Positions 8,669-16,910 of a stretch of DNA of 64,000 nucleotides are shown one piece after another. How positions within the stretch are numbered: position 1 is the first letter of the stretch; each line of letters opens with the position of its first letter. The stretch covers positions 22,678-86,677 of the forward strand of contig JAOQAK010000016.1 of assembly GCA_025963635.1 (NCBI GenBank). The letters are read 5' to 3'. A program made the position numbers and the translations under genes. Origin of the DNA: Ferruginibacter sp. (GTDB lineage: Bacteria > Bacteroidota > Bacteroidia > Chitinophagales > Chitinophagaceae). The notes under the pieces were generated by a model. The model did not search any database, was not told where the DNA came from, and saw nothing but the letters and a program-made list of their open reading frames with translations.

Positions 8669-8719
8669 GGTGAATGGTGAATGGTGAATGGTGAATGGTG
8701 AAAACTTTAAGTATTCACC
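8669..8719. repeat. GGTGAAT heptad array with short complementary arm
   Basis: Five tandem copies of GGTGAAT (the last one GGTGAAA) occupy 8669-8703, and a complementary ATTCACC lies at 8713-8719. The array starts a few nt after the stop of the plus-strand gene and separates two convergent genes, so it could fold as a hairpin at both 3' ends. Confidence 0.8.
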
Positions 8720-8741
8720 AATTTTGAAATGAAGAAGCGCT

Positions 8742-9650
8742 TTATAAAATCAGTTCCATTTCAGTGGAAGTAAAATACCGCGATAATCCAATCGAGAGCA
8801 AAAATGTATTGGCATACAAAGCATTTGTATCCACATTGATCACCGAAGTATTCTGATGGTTGTTTACACAGGTTACCTGGCTGAACAATGCAGAAAGATA
8901 TTGCTCTTTGGAGTCTATTTCGCTACATCCAAAATGTGCCACTGTGCCAGTATTAAAATTGGAGATACAATATGCTACCGGTTCCTTGTTGTTACTCGCT
9001 ACCTGCAGGGTGTAGTTACTTTGTGCTCTTTTGATACAGTTGGTGCTGTATTGCCAGGAGGGCTTCCATTCGCAATTCTTCCGGATCAGGTCCCAGTCGG
9101 GCGAGCGTAGGGTTTCTATTTCGATGGGCTGTAATTCACGCAAAACGGGTTTGCCCACATAACTGTTTAATTTCCGGGTCATCGTAAAACCAAAATGTTC
9201 ATAGATCTTTTTTGCAGCAATATTTTGTTCAATTACCTCCAGGAGCACCTTGTTAACTCCCGCCTTTTTTAGTTCGCGGATGCTCTGCTCATATAACAGG
9301 TAAGAGAGTTTATAGCCACGATATTCAGGCAATATTCCACTGGCGGTATTGTAAGCCAGCTTTTGATCACCCATAATATCCACACCATTTAAAATAAAGC
9401 CTACCAATTCGTCACCGGCAAAAATGCCGAATGACAATTTCAAATCAATTGCTTCAGTAATTAATTTATCGGCGAACTGTTCCCAGGTAAGGAGTACGGG
9501 TTTATAGTAATTTTTAAAAGCTGCATTAAAACAATTCCATAATGAATGCACATCAATGCAAGCGAGGGACTCAACAGAAATTTGTGCCGTATGCATCGTG
9601 ATTTGTTTTGGTTTTTTAAAAAAATCAGGCTGAACCAAATTCCCATTCAT
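8742..9650 (-). CDS. GNAT-family N-acetyltransferase, possible tandem domain
   Basis: A 302-residue protein with an N-terminal GNAT domain. The acetyl-CoA loop is in GILPEYRGYKLSYLLYEQSI and is followed by a typical IEQNIAAKKIYEHFGFTMTR. The C-terminal half (from about 180) resembles a second, degenerate GNAT-like fold without a clear acetyl-CoA loop. The substrate is unknown. With ATG at 9650 it overlaps the upstream gene by 26 nt. An alternative ATG at 9596 (MHTAQISVES) removes the overlap and has an A-rich upstream region. Both genes are on the same strand and probably form a pair of acetyltransferases. Confidence 0.82.
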   Translation of the reverse strand: MNGNLVQPDFFKKPKQITMHTAQISVESLACIDVHSLWNCFNAAFKNYYKPVLLTWEQFADKLITEAIDLKLSFGIFAGDELVGFILNGVDIMGDQKLAYNTASGILPEYRGYKLSYLLYEQSIRELKKAGVNKVLLEVIEQNIAAKKIYEHFGFTMTRKLNSYVGKPVLRELQPIEIETLRSPDWDLIRKNCEWKPSWQYSTNCIKRAQSNYTLQVASNNKEPVAYCISNFNTGTVAHFGCSEIDSKEQYLSALFSQVTCVNNHQNTSVINVDTNALYANTFLLSIGLSRYFTSTEMELIL

Positions 9651-10074
9651 AATAATTGTGATTGCTATCGGGCAAAAAACCGTTTTTTAAATACAGGTGA
9701 TTACCAATGACATTATCCTTTGCTGTTTCCAAAATCATTCCGCAACTATTTGTGTCCTGGCAAAGTATTTTACATCGATCGATCAAAGCCACAGAAATCT
9801 TTTTTCCCCGGTGTTCCGGCTCAACAAACAAGTCGTTCAACAACCATAGCGGTTTCAGACGGGTTGAAGAGAATATTGGGTATAGTTGAACAAACCCCGT
9901 TAACATTCCATCCTCATTCTCCGCTACAAATATTTTCGAATCCTTATTTTCCATTCTTGCCTTAAGAAAATTGCCCGAAGCGATAATATCCGATGTTTTC
10001 TCATAAAAAATCCTGTAGTTATCAAATAGGACAATTAATTCGTCCAAATCTCCTAAACCCGCTTCTCTGATCAT
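9625..10074 (-). CDS. GNAT-family N-acetyltransferase
   Basis: A 149-residue single-domain GNAT. The central LNDLFVEPEHRGKKISVALI gives strand 4 and the acetyl-CoA pyrophosphate loop, followed by AKDNVIGNHLYLKNGF, typical of the family C-terminus. ATG at 10074 is preferred over the TTG one codon upstream. The acceptor substrate cannot be read from sequence. It is the first gene of a two-gene acetyltransferase unit, and a 20-bp palindrome lies 87 nt upstream of its start. Confidence 0.88.
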   Translation of the reverse strand: MIREAGLGDLDELIVLFDNYRIFYEKTSDIIASGNFLKARMENKDSKIFVAENEDGMLTGFVQLYPIFSSTRLKPLWLLNDLFVEPEHRGKKISVALIDRCKILCQDTNSCGMILETAKDNVIGNHLYLKNGFLPDSNHNYYEWEFGSA

Positions 10075-10421
10075 CAATGATGTATGTTAAGGTTAATTAC
10101 GTCAGGCAATTCGGTTGGATATACCCATTCAGGTCGTAAATCTTTTTATGAATTTTTTAACTAAACGAAAGTTTTCGTTTATTAATTGGTGCTGTAAATA
10201 GAATGATAATTCAAGGAATTAAAAAATGACTTATGTTGAATAACATAAAATTAACGATGAGCGGTGAGAAAGGCACCCTGAGATATTATAATCTGTGATT
10301 TGATAAGGTAAATAGTCTGTCTCCTTACCTCCAGGAATGTAAAATTGCATCTTAAAATTATATAAAATAGAAAGAAGCGAAGGCAAAATGTGCAATAAGT
10401 TTGTGAACATAAAGGATTTCA
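10075..10421. other. Intergenic region with two small palindromes
   Basis: About 350 bases without a convincing gene between two minus-strand genes. It contains TAAACGAAA-GT-TTTCGTTTA (10162-10181) and TTATGTT-GAAT-AACATAA (10231-10248). Short frames here have no protein-like features. Confidence 0.5.
10162..10181. promoter_or_regulatory. 20-bp palindrome, candidate operator
   Basis: The arms TAAACGAAA and TTTCGTTTA are perfectly complementary around a central GT, about 90 nt upstream of the acetyltransferase start on the minus strand. The size and symmetry fit a dimeric repressor site, for example LacI-like, but no regulator is adjacent. An RNA hairpin is the alternative. Confidence 0.4.
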
Positions 10422-10847
10422 CTATTCCGATGCTGCTAGCCTGTCTTTAACAGGGATAACTAACTTTAAGCCCGACCAGGTATTGTCCACTGCGCAAACC
10501 TTTATATCAACCAATCCGTTCGCCAGTGCAAGTTCTCTGATGATATCTTCTGTGACATCAGTTAACACTCCGGAAGCTTTCTTAGGCCATGATATCCAAA
10601 TGATTCCGTTAGGCACAATTTCATTTTTTAAAGAGAGCAGGTCACATTGCAGATCCTTTGTTTTCACGGTAAAATAGTGAATCATATCCTTAGCAGGTTT
10701 CTTTTCTGAAGAAACCTTCACATCCGGGGGCATATCGCCCAACAAGGAAAAATAATTGGCGGGCGCATTTATCAAACGGATTTTAAACCCGCTCTTAATC
10801 CCCAGCTTTTTTACAGGTGGTGTACCGGAGTAACCTGCCGTATCCAT
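10422..10847 (-). CDS. DUF3052 family protein
   Basis: A 141-residue protein matching the DUF3052 pattern: N-terminal GYSGTPPVKKLGIKSGFKI, a central segment around Asp/His, WISWPKKASGV, and a C-terminal LVDIKVCAVDNTWSGLKLVI. No catalytic function is established for the family; it is short, soluble and without a signal peptide. It begins 15 nt after the beta-helix gene, on the same strand and at the downstream end of the purine cluster, so it may be co-transcribed without being part of the pathway. Confidence 0.85.
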   Translation of the reverse strand: MDTAGYSGTPPVKKLGIKSGFKIRLINAPANYFSLLGDMPPDVKVSSEKKPAKDMIHYFTVKTKDLQCDLLSLKNEIVPNGIIWISWPKKASGVLTDVTEDIIRELALANGLVDIKVCAVDNTWSGLKLVIPVKDRLAASE

Positions 10848-10862
10848 GTTGATGTTTTTATC

Positions 10863-11483
10863 TCAGCTATTATTTTTTTGACTTACCTGGTCAACTAGTT
10901 GCAGGCGTTTTACAATACTTTGGGGAGGCAACAGGGTTCCGGGAGACAAAACCGCATTGGCTCCGATCTTTGAATAATCGCCGACCAGCGCACCAAATTT
11001 ATCAATACCTGTACTAATGATCGTCAAATTATGAATAACCAATATTTCTTTGTCGTCCCTTTCATTATAATGATTGGCTGTAATGGAACCCGCCTCAAAA
11101 TTAACGTAGCTGCCAATGATACTATCGCCGATAAAATTAAAATGTGCGATAGCGCTGCCGTTGAAAATGATACTGGCTTTGATTTCACAGCCCATACCGA
11201 TTCTCACCGAATTTCCCAAATAAACCCCTCCCCGCAAGCAGGAATTCGATCCTATAAAACAATCTTCTCCAATAATCAACGGCGCTTTCAGAATTGCCCC
11301 CTTTTCTACCCTTGCTGTTTTATGAAGTGCAATCCCTTCTACAATTTCAAAGCTTGTATCCAGTTGTTCCATTAGCCCGGTCAGTATATTCCCAAGGTGT
11401 TGGGTAACCTGCCATGGGAACCAATCCTTCTGCGCTTTGAAGTGCCCGGGAAACAATTTGATAAACTCATTAATTGAAATCAT
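10863..11483 (-). CDS. Left-handed beta-helix (hexapeptide-repeat) transferase-like protein
   Basis: A 206-residue protein with a chain of hexapeptide repeats from about 55 to 190 (for example IGEDCFIGSNSCLRGGVYLG and VGDYSKIGANAVLSPGTLLP). This is the LpxA-like fold of sugar-nucleotide acyltransferases and of the C-terminal half of GlmU. The N-terminal 50 residues (WFPWQVTQHLGNIL) replace the nucleotidyltransferase domain of bifunctional relatives, so only the beta-helix part is present. ATG at 11483 is chosen over a TTG nine codons upstream. The substrate is unknown. Its link to the purine genes is only positional. Confidence 0.82.
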   Translation of the reverse strand: MISINEFIKLFPGHFKAQKDWFPWQVTQHLGNILTGLMEQLDTSFEIVEGIALHKTARVEKGAILKAPLIIGEDCFIGSNSCLRGGVYLGNSVRIGMGCEIKASIIFNGSAIAHFNFIGDSIIGSYVNFEAGSITANHYNERDDKEILVIHNLTIISTGIDKFGALVGDYSKIGANAVLSPGTLLPPQSIVKRLQLVDQVSQKNNS

Positions 11484-11539
11484 TCTTATAAGCAGTTGGG
11501 AAATGTTCAAAGATAGTAAGTCATTCGCATTGTTCGCAG

Positions 11540-12973
11540 TTATGTCTTTCTCCTTCTTCCTTCCAATATCCTGTAAAAAGAACGGCTCCGGATCTCATCA
11601 ATAGTAAGCCCGGTAACCAATGCTTCCGTTTCAGAAATGGCCCCGCAATTCATGGCTTTCAAAAAGTAATTCAATAATCCCTGGCCCGTAGCGGCGTCGT
11701 CGAAAATATTCCCGGTAAGCGTGCTGATGGCTGCCCGGTCAACAAATGTTTTTAGCCGGAAAGCCGCATCATGATAACTACTTAAAAAGAAATTGTAAGT
11801 AGCGGCATACCGCATTGGCACCTGGGCAGGATTTAAATCCCAACCCTGGTACAAACCGTTCACCAACGAATGCATCGTGTGCTTAAACCCAATTCGCCAG
11901 GCGTTGTGCACCGCTTCCCGGTTTTCGTTAAGTTGCTCAAAACTGAGCTGATCGCCACGGTGTGGACCGATCGGCATTACATTGGTAGCGCCGTCGCTTA
12001 GAAAAATGCCGGTGCCTCCCAAAGCTACCCTGGTAACATGGTGGGCAAAATCGCAAACAGGATGTGCCATGGTTTGGTATTTGGCAGTAATGCCGCAGGA
12101 AGCCGTATAGTCGTACGTTCCGAAATGTGCAGCTATCAAACGGCCTTCTCCCGCCCTTACAATCCGCATCAGCGGATTTCGGCCTTCTTCATCCATGATG
12201 ATCTGCGTGGCTTCCACCATGGTTTCCATTTTTAGTGAACCGGCAGGTAACCCATGTTGTTTCTCAATAATTTCAAAGAGGCGGACTAATGTAGTTACCT
12301 GTTCAGGGATCGTCACTTTCGGTAACATCACTATAAAATTATCAGGCAAAATGCCATTTGTCTGCAGTAGCAGCGTAGTAACAAAAATATCCAGCGTACG
12401 CACCCCCCTGAATTTCATGTCTTCCGTAAAAGGTTTTATACGGATCCCGATGAACGGCGGAAGGGTTTTATTACTCATCCCAATGGCCAGTTCGTTCGCT
12501 GCATTTACTGCTGTTGCATCCTCCTCCGCATCAGGCCGGTTGCCAAAGCCATCCTCAAAATCAATCCGGAAATCTTCAATCGCTTCTGTTTCTAATTTTT
12601 TAATGATTTTGTTGTATACGGAATAAGATAACCAGGCAGCTTCCATTTTCCGCTCCGTTTCACTCATTGCATCCAGCTTTTTTGTAAGATGGATGATGTC
12701 CTTTTCAAGATGAGGAAGATGCGTGTAACCGTCGAGTTGCAATGTATTGGCAAGCGATACAAAATTGGGAGCATAGGTTTTTAAATTTTGCAGGGCGATT
12801 TCCCCCATCTTTACGGCGGTATCTGATTTAAAAAGATTAGCTCCGCCATATACAGTATGCACGGCCTGCCGGGCTGGTTTATCGCCGGGGTAGGTTTTTT
12901 GAAATTTTGCATTGGCAGATTGCAACTGTTTCAGCAGGAATGTTTTGTCCTGGTCAGAGATTGTAAAGTTCAT
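11540..12973 (-). CDS. DUF6986 / CitE-like HpcH-HpaI aldolase superfamily protein
   Basis: A 477-residue protein of the phosphoenolpyruvate/pyruvate aldolase superfamily. A CitE-like core is visible: LPKV, then KMETMVEA with a likely metal-binding Glu, then AAHFGTYDYTASCG with the Asp-containing metal loop. It resembles the DUF6986 family, often annotated vaguely as aldolase or phosphoenolpyruvate kinase. It lies 114 nt after uraH in the same direction. Since allantoicase ultimately yields glyoxylate, a role in condensing or disposing of glyoxylate is a reasonable but untested idea. No signal peptide is seen. Confidence 0.8.
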   Translation of the reverse strand: MNFTISDQDKTFLLKQLQSANAKFQKTYPGDKPARQAVHTVYGGANLFKSDTAVKMGEIALQNLKTYAPNFVSLANTLQLDGYTHLPHLEKDIIHLTKKLDAMSETERKMEAAWLSYSVYNKIIKKLETEAIEDFRIDFEDGFGNRPDAEEDATAVNAANELAIGMSNKTLPPFIGIRIKPFTEDMKFRGVRTLDIFVTTLLLQTNGILPDNFIVMLPKVTIPEQVTTLVRLFEIIEKQHGLPAGSLKMETMVEATQIIMDEEGRNPLMRIVRAGEGRLIAAHFGTYDYTASCGITAKYQTMAHPVCDFAHHVTRVALGGTGIFLSDGATNVMPIGPHRGDQLSFEQLNENREAVHNAWRIGFKHTMHSLVNGLYQGWDLNPAQVPMRYAATYNFFLSSYHDAAFRLKTFVDRAAISTLTGNIFDDAATGQGLLNYFLKAMNCGAISETEALVTGLTIDEIRSRSFYRILEGRRRKT

Positions 12974-13087
12974 AGTAGCGTTTAAGATCCGGGCCTCTCA
13001 TCTGCGCCAGCCGGCGCAAAAGAAATGAAGAAGCTGAAGCCATGATGGGTAATTGTAAAACATTTCAGTTACCGGTTGCAGCGAGGT

Positions 13088-13426
13088 TTAACACCCCTTG
13101 TAAGTGCTATATCCAAAAGGGCTGATCAGTAAGGGAATATGGTAATGCTCAATTGTTTTTATTTCAAAAATGACTTCTACCGATGGGTAAAAAGTTTCTA
13201 TATCGTAAGAGCCAAAATAATGTCTTACGTCAAAAGATATTTTATAAATCCCGAGTGTCAACTGTTCATCTTCCTGCAGCAGGTTGGTGAGCCTGCCTTC
13301 TTTGTTGGTGATTCCTTTGGCCACTTCAAACCATTCATGTCCCACCTGCTCTTGTAAAACAATGATAACGCCCCAGGCCGGCTTGCCTTTGTTGGTATCC
13401 AGCACATGCGTGGTAATTTGACTCAT
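13088..13426 (-). CDS. uraH: 5-hydroxyisourate hydrolase (transthyretin-like)
   Basis: A 112-residue transthyretin-related protein that hydrolyses 5-hydroxyisourate to OHCU in the cytoplasm as a homotetramer. The N-terminal THVLDTNKGKPA (His7), the GRLTNLL region and the C-terminal HYHIPLLISPFGYSTY are conserved. The usual C-terminal tetrapeptide Tyr-Arg-Gly-Ser is here Tyr-Lys-Gly-Cys (109-112), an unusual substitution at two family-signature positions. The start overlaps the stop of uraD (ATGA), so translation is likely coupled. Confidence 0.95.
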   Translation of the reverse strand: MSQITTHVLDTNKGKPAWGVIIVLQEQVGHEWFEVAKGITNKEGRLTNLLQEDEQLTLGIYKISFDVRHYFGSYDIETFYPSVEVIFEIKTIEHYHIPLLISPFGYSTYKGC

Positions 13427-13926
13427 GCTACTAATTTTTGTAATCGAAGTAAAGTGATTTTATTTTGCTCGTCCATCGCTATCTTAATCTCAATACCAGG
13501 AGGATTCAATAAACGCTGCTTTAAAATTTGCAGCATTTCCGCGGCGGTTTTGCCGGTGGCGCATACGATGAAAATATAGCCGAACTTTTTTTCATATTCC
13601 GCATTCGCGGCTGCAAGGTCAGCAATCAGGGTTGGTGGTGCTGCATTTACGGCCACCTGTTCATCCGATGCCCATTGGGCTGTAGCTGCAAATTTTTTCT
13701 GCAAAGCCTCTACATCACCAATCGCCGGATGATTTGCAAAAGCCTCTTTCCAGTCTGTTTCAGAGCATTGATTCCATTGCTGTTCTGCAGTTTCCATCAA
13801 CTCAACCAGGTCTTCCATAGGGAAAAGCGGGATCATCCTGTTAACCCAATTGGTTGAGCCGCAACACCTGTAGAGCTCGCTCCTGAGTTTATCTGTTGGC
13901 AGTTTGTTTAATTCATGTAAGGTCAT
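13423..13926 (-). CDS. uraD: OHCU decarboxylase
   Basis: A 167-residue all-helical enzyme that converts 2-oxo-4-hydroxy-4-carboxy-5-ureidoimidazoline to (S)-allantoin. The catalytic signature AFANHPAIGD places His66 as the expected proton donor, and WASDEQ supplies the conserved Glu. The C-terminal FGYIFIVCATGKTAAEMLQI is typical. It is directly upstream of and overlapping uraH, giving the classical order for the two steps after urate oxidation. A MITE-like element separates it from allantoicase. Confidence 0.95.
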   Translation of the reverse strand: MTLHELNKLPTDKLRSELYRCCGSTNWVNRMIPLFPMEDLVELMETAEQQWNQCSETDWKEAFANHPAIGDVEALQKKFAATAQWASDEQVAVNAAPPTLIADLAAANAEYEKKFGYIFIVCATGKTAAEMLQILKQRLLNPPGIEIKIAMDEQNKITLLRLQKLVA

Positions 13927-14247
13927 CGATTCACATCTTTAAGCGGGTGAGCAACCTGAATTTTAATTTACAAATTTATATTTATTGTTCGAAAAATCAC
14001 GGCACGCCCGCTCCCAAAACAAATTATACAAAATGCCGAATGAGGATGAATGCCAGCCCGATTCTTCTCAGAAGCTGTTTAAAAATAGTTTCGGGACTTA
14101 TCATGAAGATTTTTAAAGCCACTAATTATACGAATTGACACGAATAAAATTAAATTAACTAAAAATCCTCGCGGATATTCGTGCATTCGTGGCTTGAAAA
14201 ATTTAAACAGCTTCCCAGGCATTTTATAAAAACAGGATTAAAATACT
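13927..14247. other. Intergenic region holding a MITE-like element
   Basis: This 321-base gap between alc and uraD, both on the minus strand, contains no gene. Most of it is the inverted-repeat element at 14071-14214. The remainder is AT-rich and without recognisable signals. Confidence 0.6.
14071..14214. mobile_element. MITE-like element with GAAGCTGTTTAAA terminal repeats
   Basis: Perfect 13-bp terminal inverted repeats GAAGCTGTTTAAA (14071-14083) and TTTAAACAGCTTC (14202-14214) enclose 118 bp. Inside is a second imperfect palindrome built on AAGCCAC...CGAAT and ATTCGTGCATTCGTGGCTT (about 14115-14195). There is no coding capacity. No clear target duplication can be called. The element lies inside the purine operon between alc and uraD. 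Confidence 0.65.
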
Positions 14248-15243
14248 TTACACCGGTTTGCCGTACAGCCGCATCCGGCTAATGCCTCCATCAGGAAAAA
14301 TGGTAAGCCGCACATGGGTAAAGGGATCGGAAGACGCGATCTCCTTCTCAAAGTAATGCTCATGGTCGGCCTCAAGGTTTACCTGCGGTAAGATGATGGT
14401 CCAATCAATTTTATCATTGATCGTATCGATTGCTGAATCGGCAGCAATGCGGCATCCTTCCAGCATACAACTGTCGGGAAAATTGCCCTTGAAATGAGCC
14501 GTATCTATCAAAATTTTCCGGATGGTACCCTCATGTGCCAGGCGAACAATTACCCAGTCTTTATTGCCCGGGGTACGACTGCGTTTGGTTTCCCATCCAT
14601 CCCCCATGTTTAAACCTTTGCCGGGCATGATGAGGTTGTCCATATGCGAAAAAAACATGTCATTACAGGCTATTGCCTTTCCACCATTTACCGCTGCGGC
14701 AAGATCTACCTCTTCTCCTGCGGGCACCTTGCTCCAATCCTTCATCACCTCACCGTATACTTTAAGTCTGGCCACACCGCCGTCGGGATAAATATTCAGT
14801 CGCAAATGGGTATAAATTGCATGATCGCCTATATCATAGAGATTTTGGGAACCTGGCTGCAGAGGCGATTTTGTAAGTATCTCTTTCCATTCAATGTTTT
14901 CAAAATCATCGGCACGGGCATCGCCGATATTGGCCGCCTCCAGTGAAGTGAACGGAGGATGATTTCCAAGGAAATGATTGGTATCAATATCAACCCCATA
15001 TATTTTGCCGGGTGCAGCCAGCCGGATAACACACCAGTCGTGGCCCGGGCCCCGCTTTCTCCTCGATTCCCAGCCATCCATCCATTTTCCCCTTTCGGTA
15101 TATTTATCCGGAATAAAAATACCGCGACCAGGTTTTAACAGGTTTTCCATCCCTGCAAAAAAATCATCGCTGCAGGCCATGGCTTTGCCACCCAGTTTTT
15201 CAGCGGCGAGATCAATCATTTTTGTAAAACCGGGTAGGGTCAT
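14248..15243 (-). CDS. alc: Allantoicase
   Basis: A 331-residue enzyme made of two similar beta-sandwich repeats, each starting with an LAAEKLGGKAMACSDDFF-like or LAAAVNGGKAIACNDMFF-like segment and each containing a DGWE(S/T)(R/K)R and an IDTNHF or IDTAHF stretch. It cleaves allantoate to ureidoglycolate and urea. Length and repeat structure are those of the family. It lies downstream of allantoinase on the same strand with a 217-nt gap that carries a degenerate palindromic repeat. Confidence 0.95.
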   Translation of the reverse strand: MTLPGFTKMIDLAAEKLGGKAMACSDDFFAGMENLLKPGRGIFIPDKYTERGKWMDGWESRRKRGPGHDWCVIRLAAPGKIYGVDIDTNHFLGNHPPFTSLEAANIGDARADDFENIEWKEILTKSPLQPGSQNLYDIGDHAIYTHLRLNIYPDGGVARLKVYGEVMKDWSKVPAGEEVDLAAAVNGGKAIACNDMFFSHMDNLIMPGKGLNMGDGWETKRSRTPGNKDWVIVRLAHEGTIRKILIDTAHFKGNFPDSCMLEGCRIAADSAIDTINDKIDWTIILPQVNLEADHEHYFEKEIASSDPFTHVRLTIFPDGGISRMRLYGKPV

Positions 15244-15337
15244 AATTTAGTTATGTCAGGTGATGAATGTTATAAAAACTAATTTTTATCAGGCCAAACC
15301 TTCACAAACTTTTGGTGCTAGCGGCCTCGAATAAAAG

Positions 15338-15367
15338 GTAGAGACGCTATGCATTGGCGTATCCTAC
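15338..15367. repeat. Degenerate copy of the GTAGAGACGC palindrome
   Basis: Starts GTAGAGACGC, has a central ATGCATTG and ends GGCGTATCCTAC. It is clearly related to the perfect palindrome at 56071-56098 but carries mismatches in its right arm. It lies in the allB-alc gap. Confidence 0.65.
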
Positions 15368-15460
15368 CAGAAAATCTCAATAGAAGCCGTTAAGAAATCA
15401 AGGCTGTTTGTTTTTTTCACGAGCGGGGGCGTAAAAACGAATGATAATAAATTTCGTCAA

Positions 15461-16789
15461 TTAACGCAAAATAATTTCCCCTGCATCCAGTTGCACAAAC
15501 ATTCCTTTATCATAAACTTTCCTTCCTGCAATATAGGTTTGATCCACCGCACCGTATAATTGTTCGTTCAAATACGGAGTAATTTTGTGCTTGTGATGAA
15601 TGATGCTTTCCGTTACTGTAAACATTTTTGCTTCATCAAAAATTACCAGGTCGGCATCATATCCCTTTTCTATCCTGCCCTTACTTACTTCCTTACCGAT
15701 CAGTTTTGCAGGGTTTTCACAAAGCCATTTCACCACCTCTGTAAAAGCGCAATTGCGCTTTTTTGCGGCCGTCCACAAAACAGGGAGAGCAAATTGCAAA
15801 GAAGCGATGCCTCCCCAGGCTTTCATAAAATCGCCACTTTCTACTGCTTTCAAATCAGGTGTAGCCGGTGAATGGTCGGTAGCCACAAAATCAATGAGCC
15901 CGCTTTTTAATGCTTGCCAAAGAGCGGTATTATTCTCTTTTTCACGAATGGGTGGCGCACATTTAAATTGCGTTTCTCCATCCGGGATATCTTCTGCATT
16001 GAAGTAAAGATAATGTTGCCCGGTTTCAACAGTCAATGGCAACCCTTGTTGTTTCGCCTTCCTGATCTGCTCTATTGAATTTGCCGAAGACAAATGCACG
16101 ATGTGCACCCGGCAATTAAATTCTTCACACAAACTGATCATTAAGGAAATTGCATCATCTTCCCATTTTGCCGGGCGGCTTGCAAGGTAATTCCTGTAAG
16201 ATTTTACGTCTCCCGAAGAGCGTTGCAGGTTGTCCGTTAATTCGCAATGCACCAGCAACGGCAAACCATGCTTTGCAATCACCGGCATCACTTTCCTCAG
16301 ATCTCCCTCGGTTACATTGGGAAATTCATCAATACCGGAATGTGTCAAAAAAGCTTTGAAACCAAGCACGCCTTTTTCGATCAATGGCTCGATTTCATTT
16401 TCATTACCTGGTATAACACCGCCCCAAAAACCAATATTCGCATGCGTTTGCCCTTCCGCAGCTGCCAGCTTTTTGTTGAAAGCTTCTGCGGTCGTAGTAA
16501 CCGGCGATGAATTCAGTGGCATGTCAACAAGGGTGGTAATTCCCCCTGCAATCGCGGCTTTAGTGGCTGTATCAAATCCTTCCCAATTTGTTCTTCCCGG
16601 TTCGTTGATGTGTACATGCGGATCAATAACACCGGGCATTAGTAAATGATCACCTGCTTCAATAAACTGGCTAATTTCTGCGGCTGGCATCGCTTTACTT
16701 ACGTCCGCAATGATTCCAGCCTCTATCGTTACCCAGGCTGGGTTGATCCCGGAGGGTAACACTACCCTGTTGCTATGTATTACCAGCAA
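15461..16789 (-). CDS. allB: Allantoinase
   Basis: A 442-residue cyclic amidohydrolase that opens allantoin to allantoate. The metal ligands HVH in MPGVIDPHVHINEPG, the lysine in GFKAFLTHSG, later His residues (LLVHCE, CRVHIVHLSSA) and the Asp in FVATDHSPATP are all present. No ATG exists near the N-terminus. The TTG at 16789 (MLVIHSNRVVLPSG) begins right at the conserved first strand and has an A-rich upstream stretch. A TTG at 16840 would add 17 unlikely residues. It is divergent from puuD with a gap of about 120 nt that must hold both promoters. Confidence 0.94.
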   Translation of the reverse strand: MLVIHSNRVVLPSGINPAWVTIEAGIIADVSKAMPAAEISQFIEAGDHLLMPGVIDPHVHINEPGRTNWEGFDTATKAAIAGGITTLVDMPLNSSPVTTTAEAFNKKLAAAEGQTHANIGFWGGVIPGNENEIEPLIEKGVLGFKAFLTHSGIDEFPNVTEGDLRKVMPVIAKHGLPLLVHCELTDNLQRSSGDVKSYRNYLASRPAKWEDDAISLMISLCEEFNCRVHIVHLSSANSIEQIRKAKQQGLPLTVETGQHYLYFNAEDIPDGETQFKCAPPIREKENNTALWQALKSGLIDFVATDHSPATPDLKAVESGDFMKAWGGIASLQFALPVLWTAAKKRNCAFTEVVKWLCENPAKLIGKEVSKGRIEKGYDADLVIFDEAKMFTVTESIIHHKHKITPYLNEQLYGAVDQTYIAGRKVYDKGMFVQLDAGEIILR

Positions 16790-16910
16790 TATTTTTAATT
16801 TTTTGGGGTTGTTAAATGAAACGCTAAAAATACAAAACAAAAATTTAAATTGTGCGTTACCGGCTGCAGCGTTAAGGGCAGTTGACTGTTTGAGAATTTA
16901 AATAGCAAAT

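Noticed and set aside
10231..10422. 63-codon minus-strand open frame
   Set aside because: No protein-like composition, lies in a regulatory gap with palindromes, and has no homology I can recognise.
16230..16649. 139-codon plus-strand frame inside allantoinase
   Set aside because: Antisense to a gene with all catalytic motifs intact; a shadow of its codon usage.
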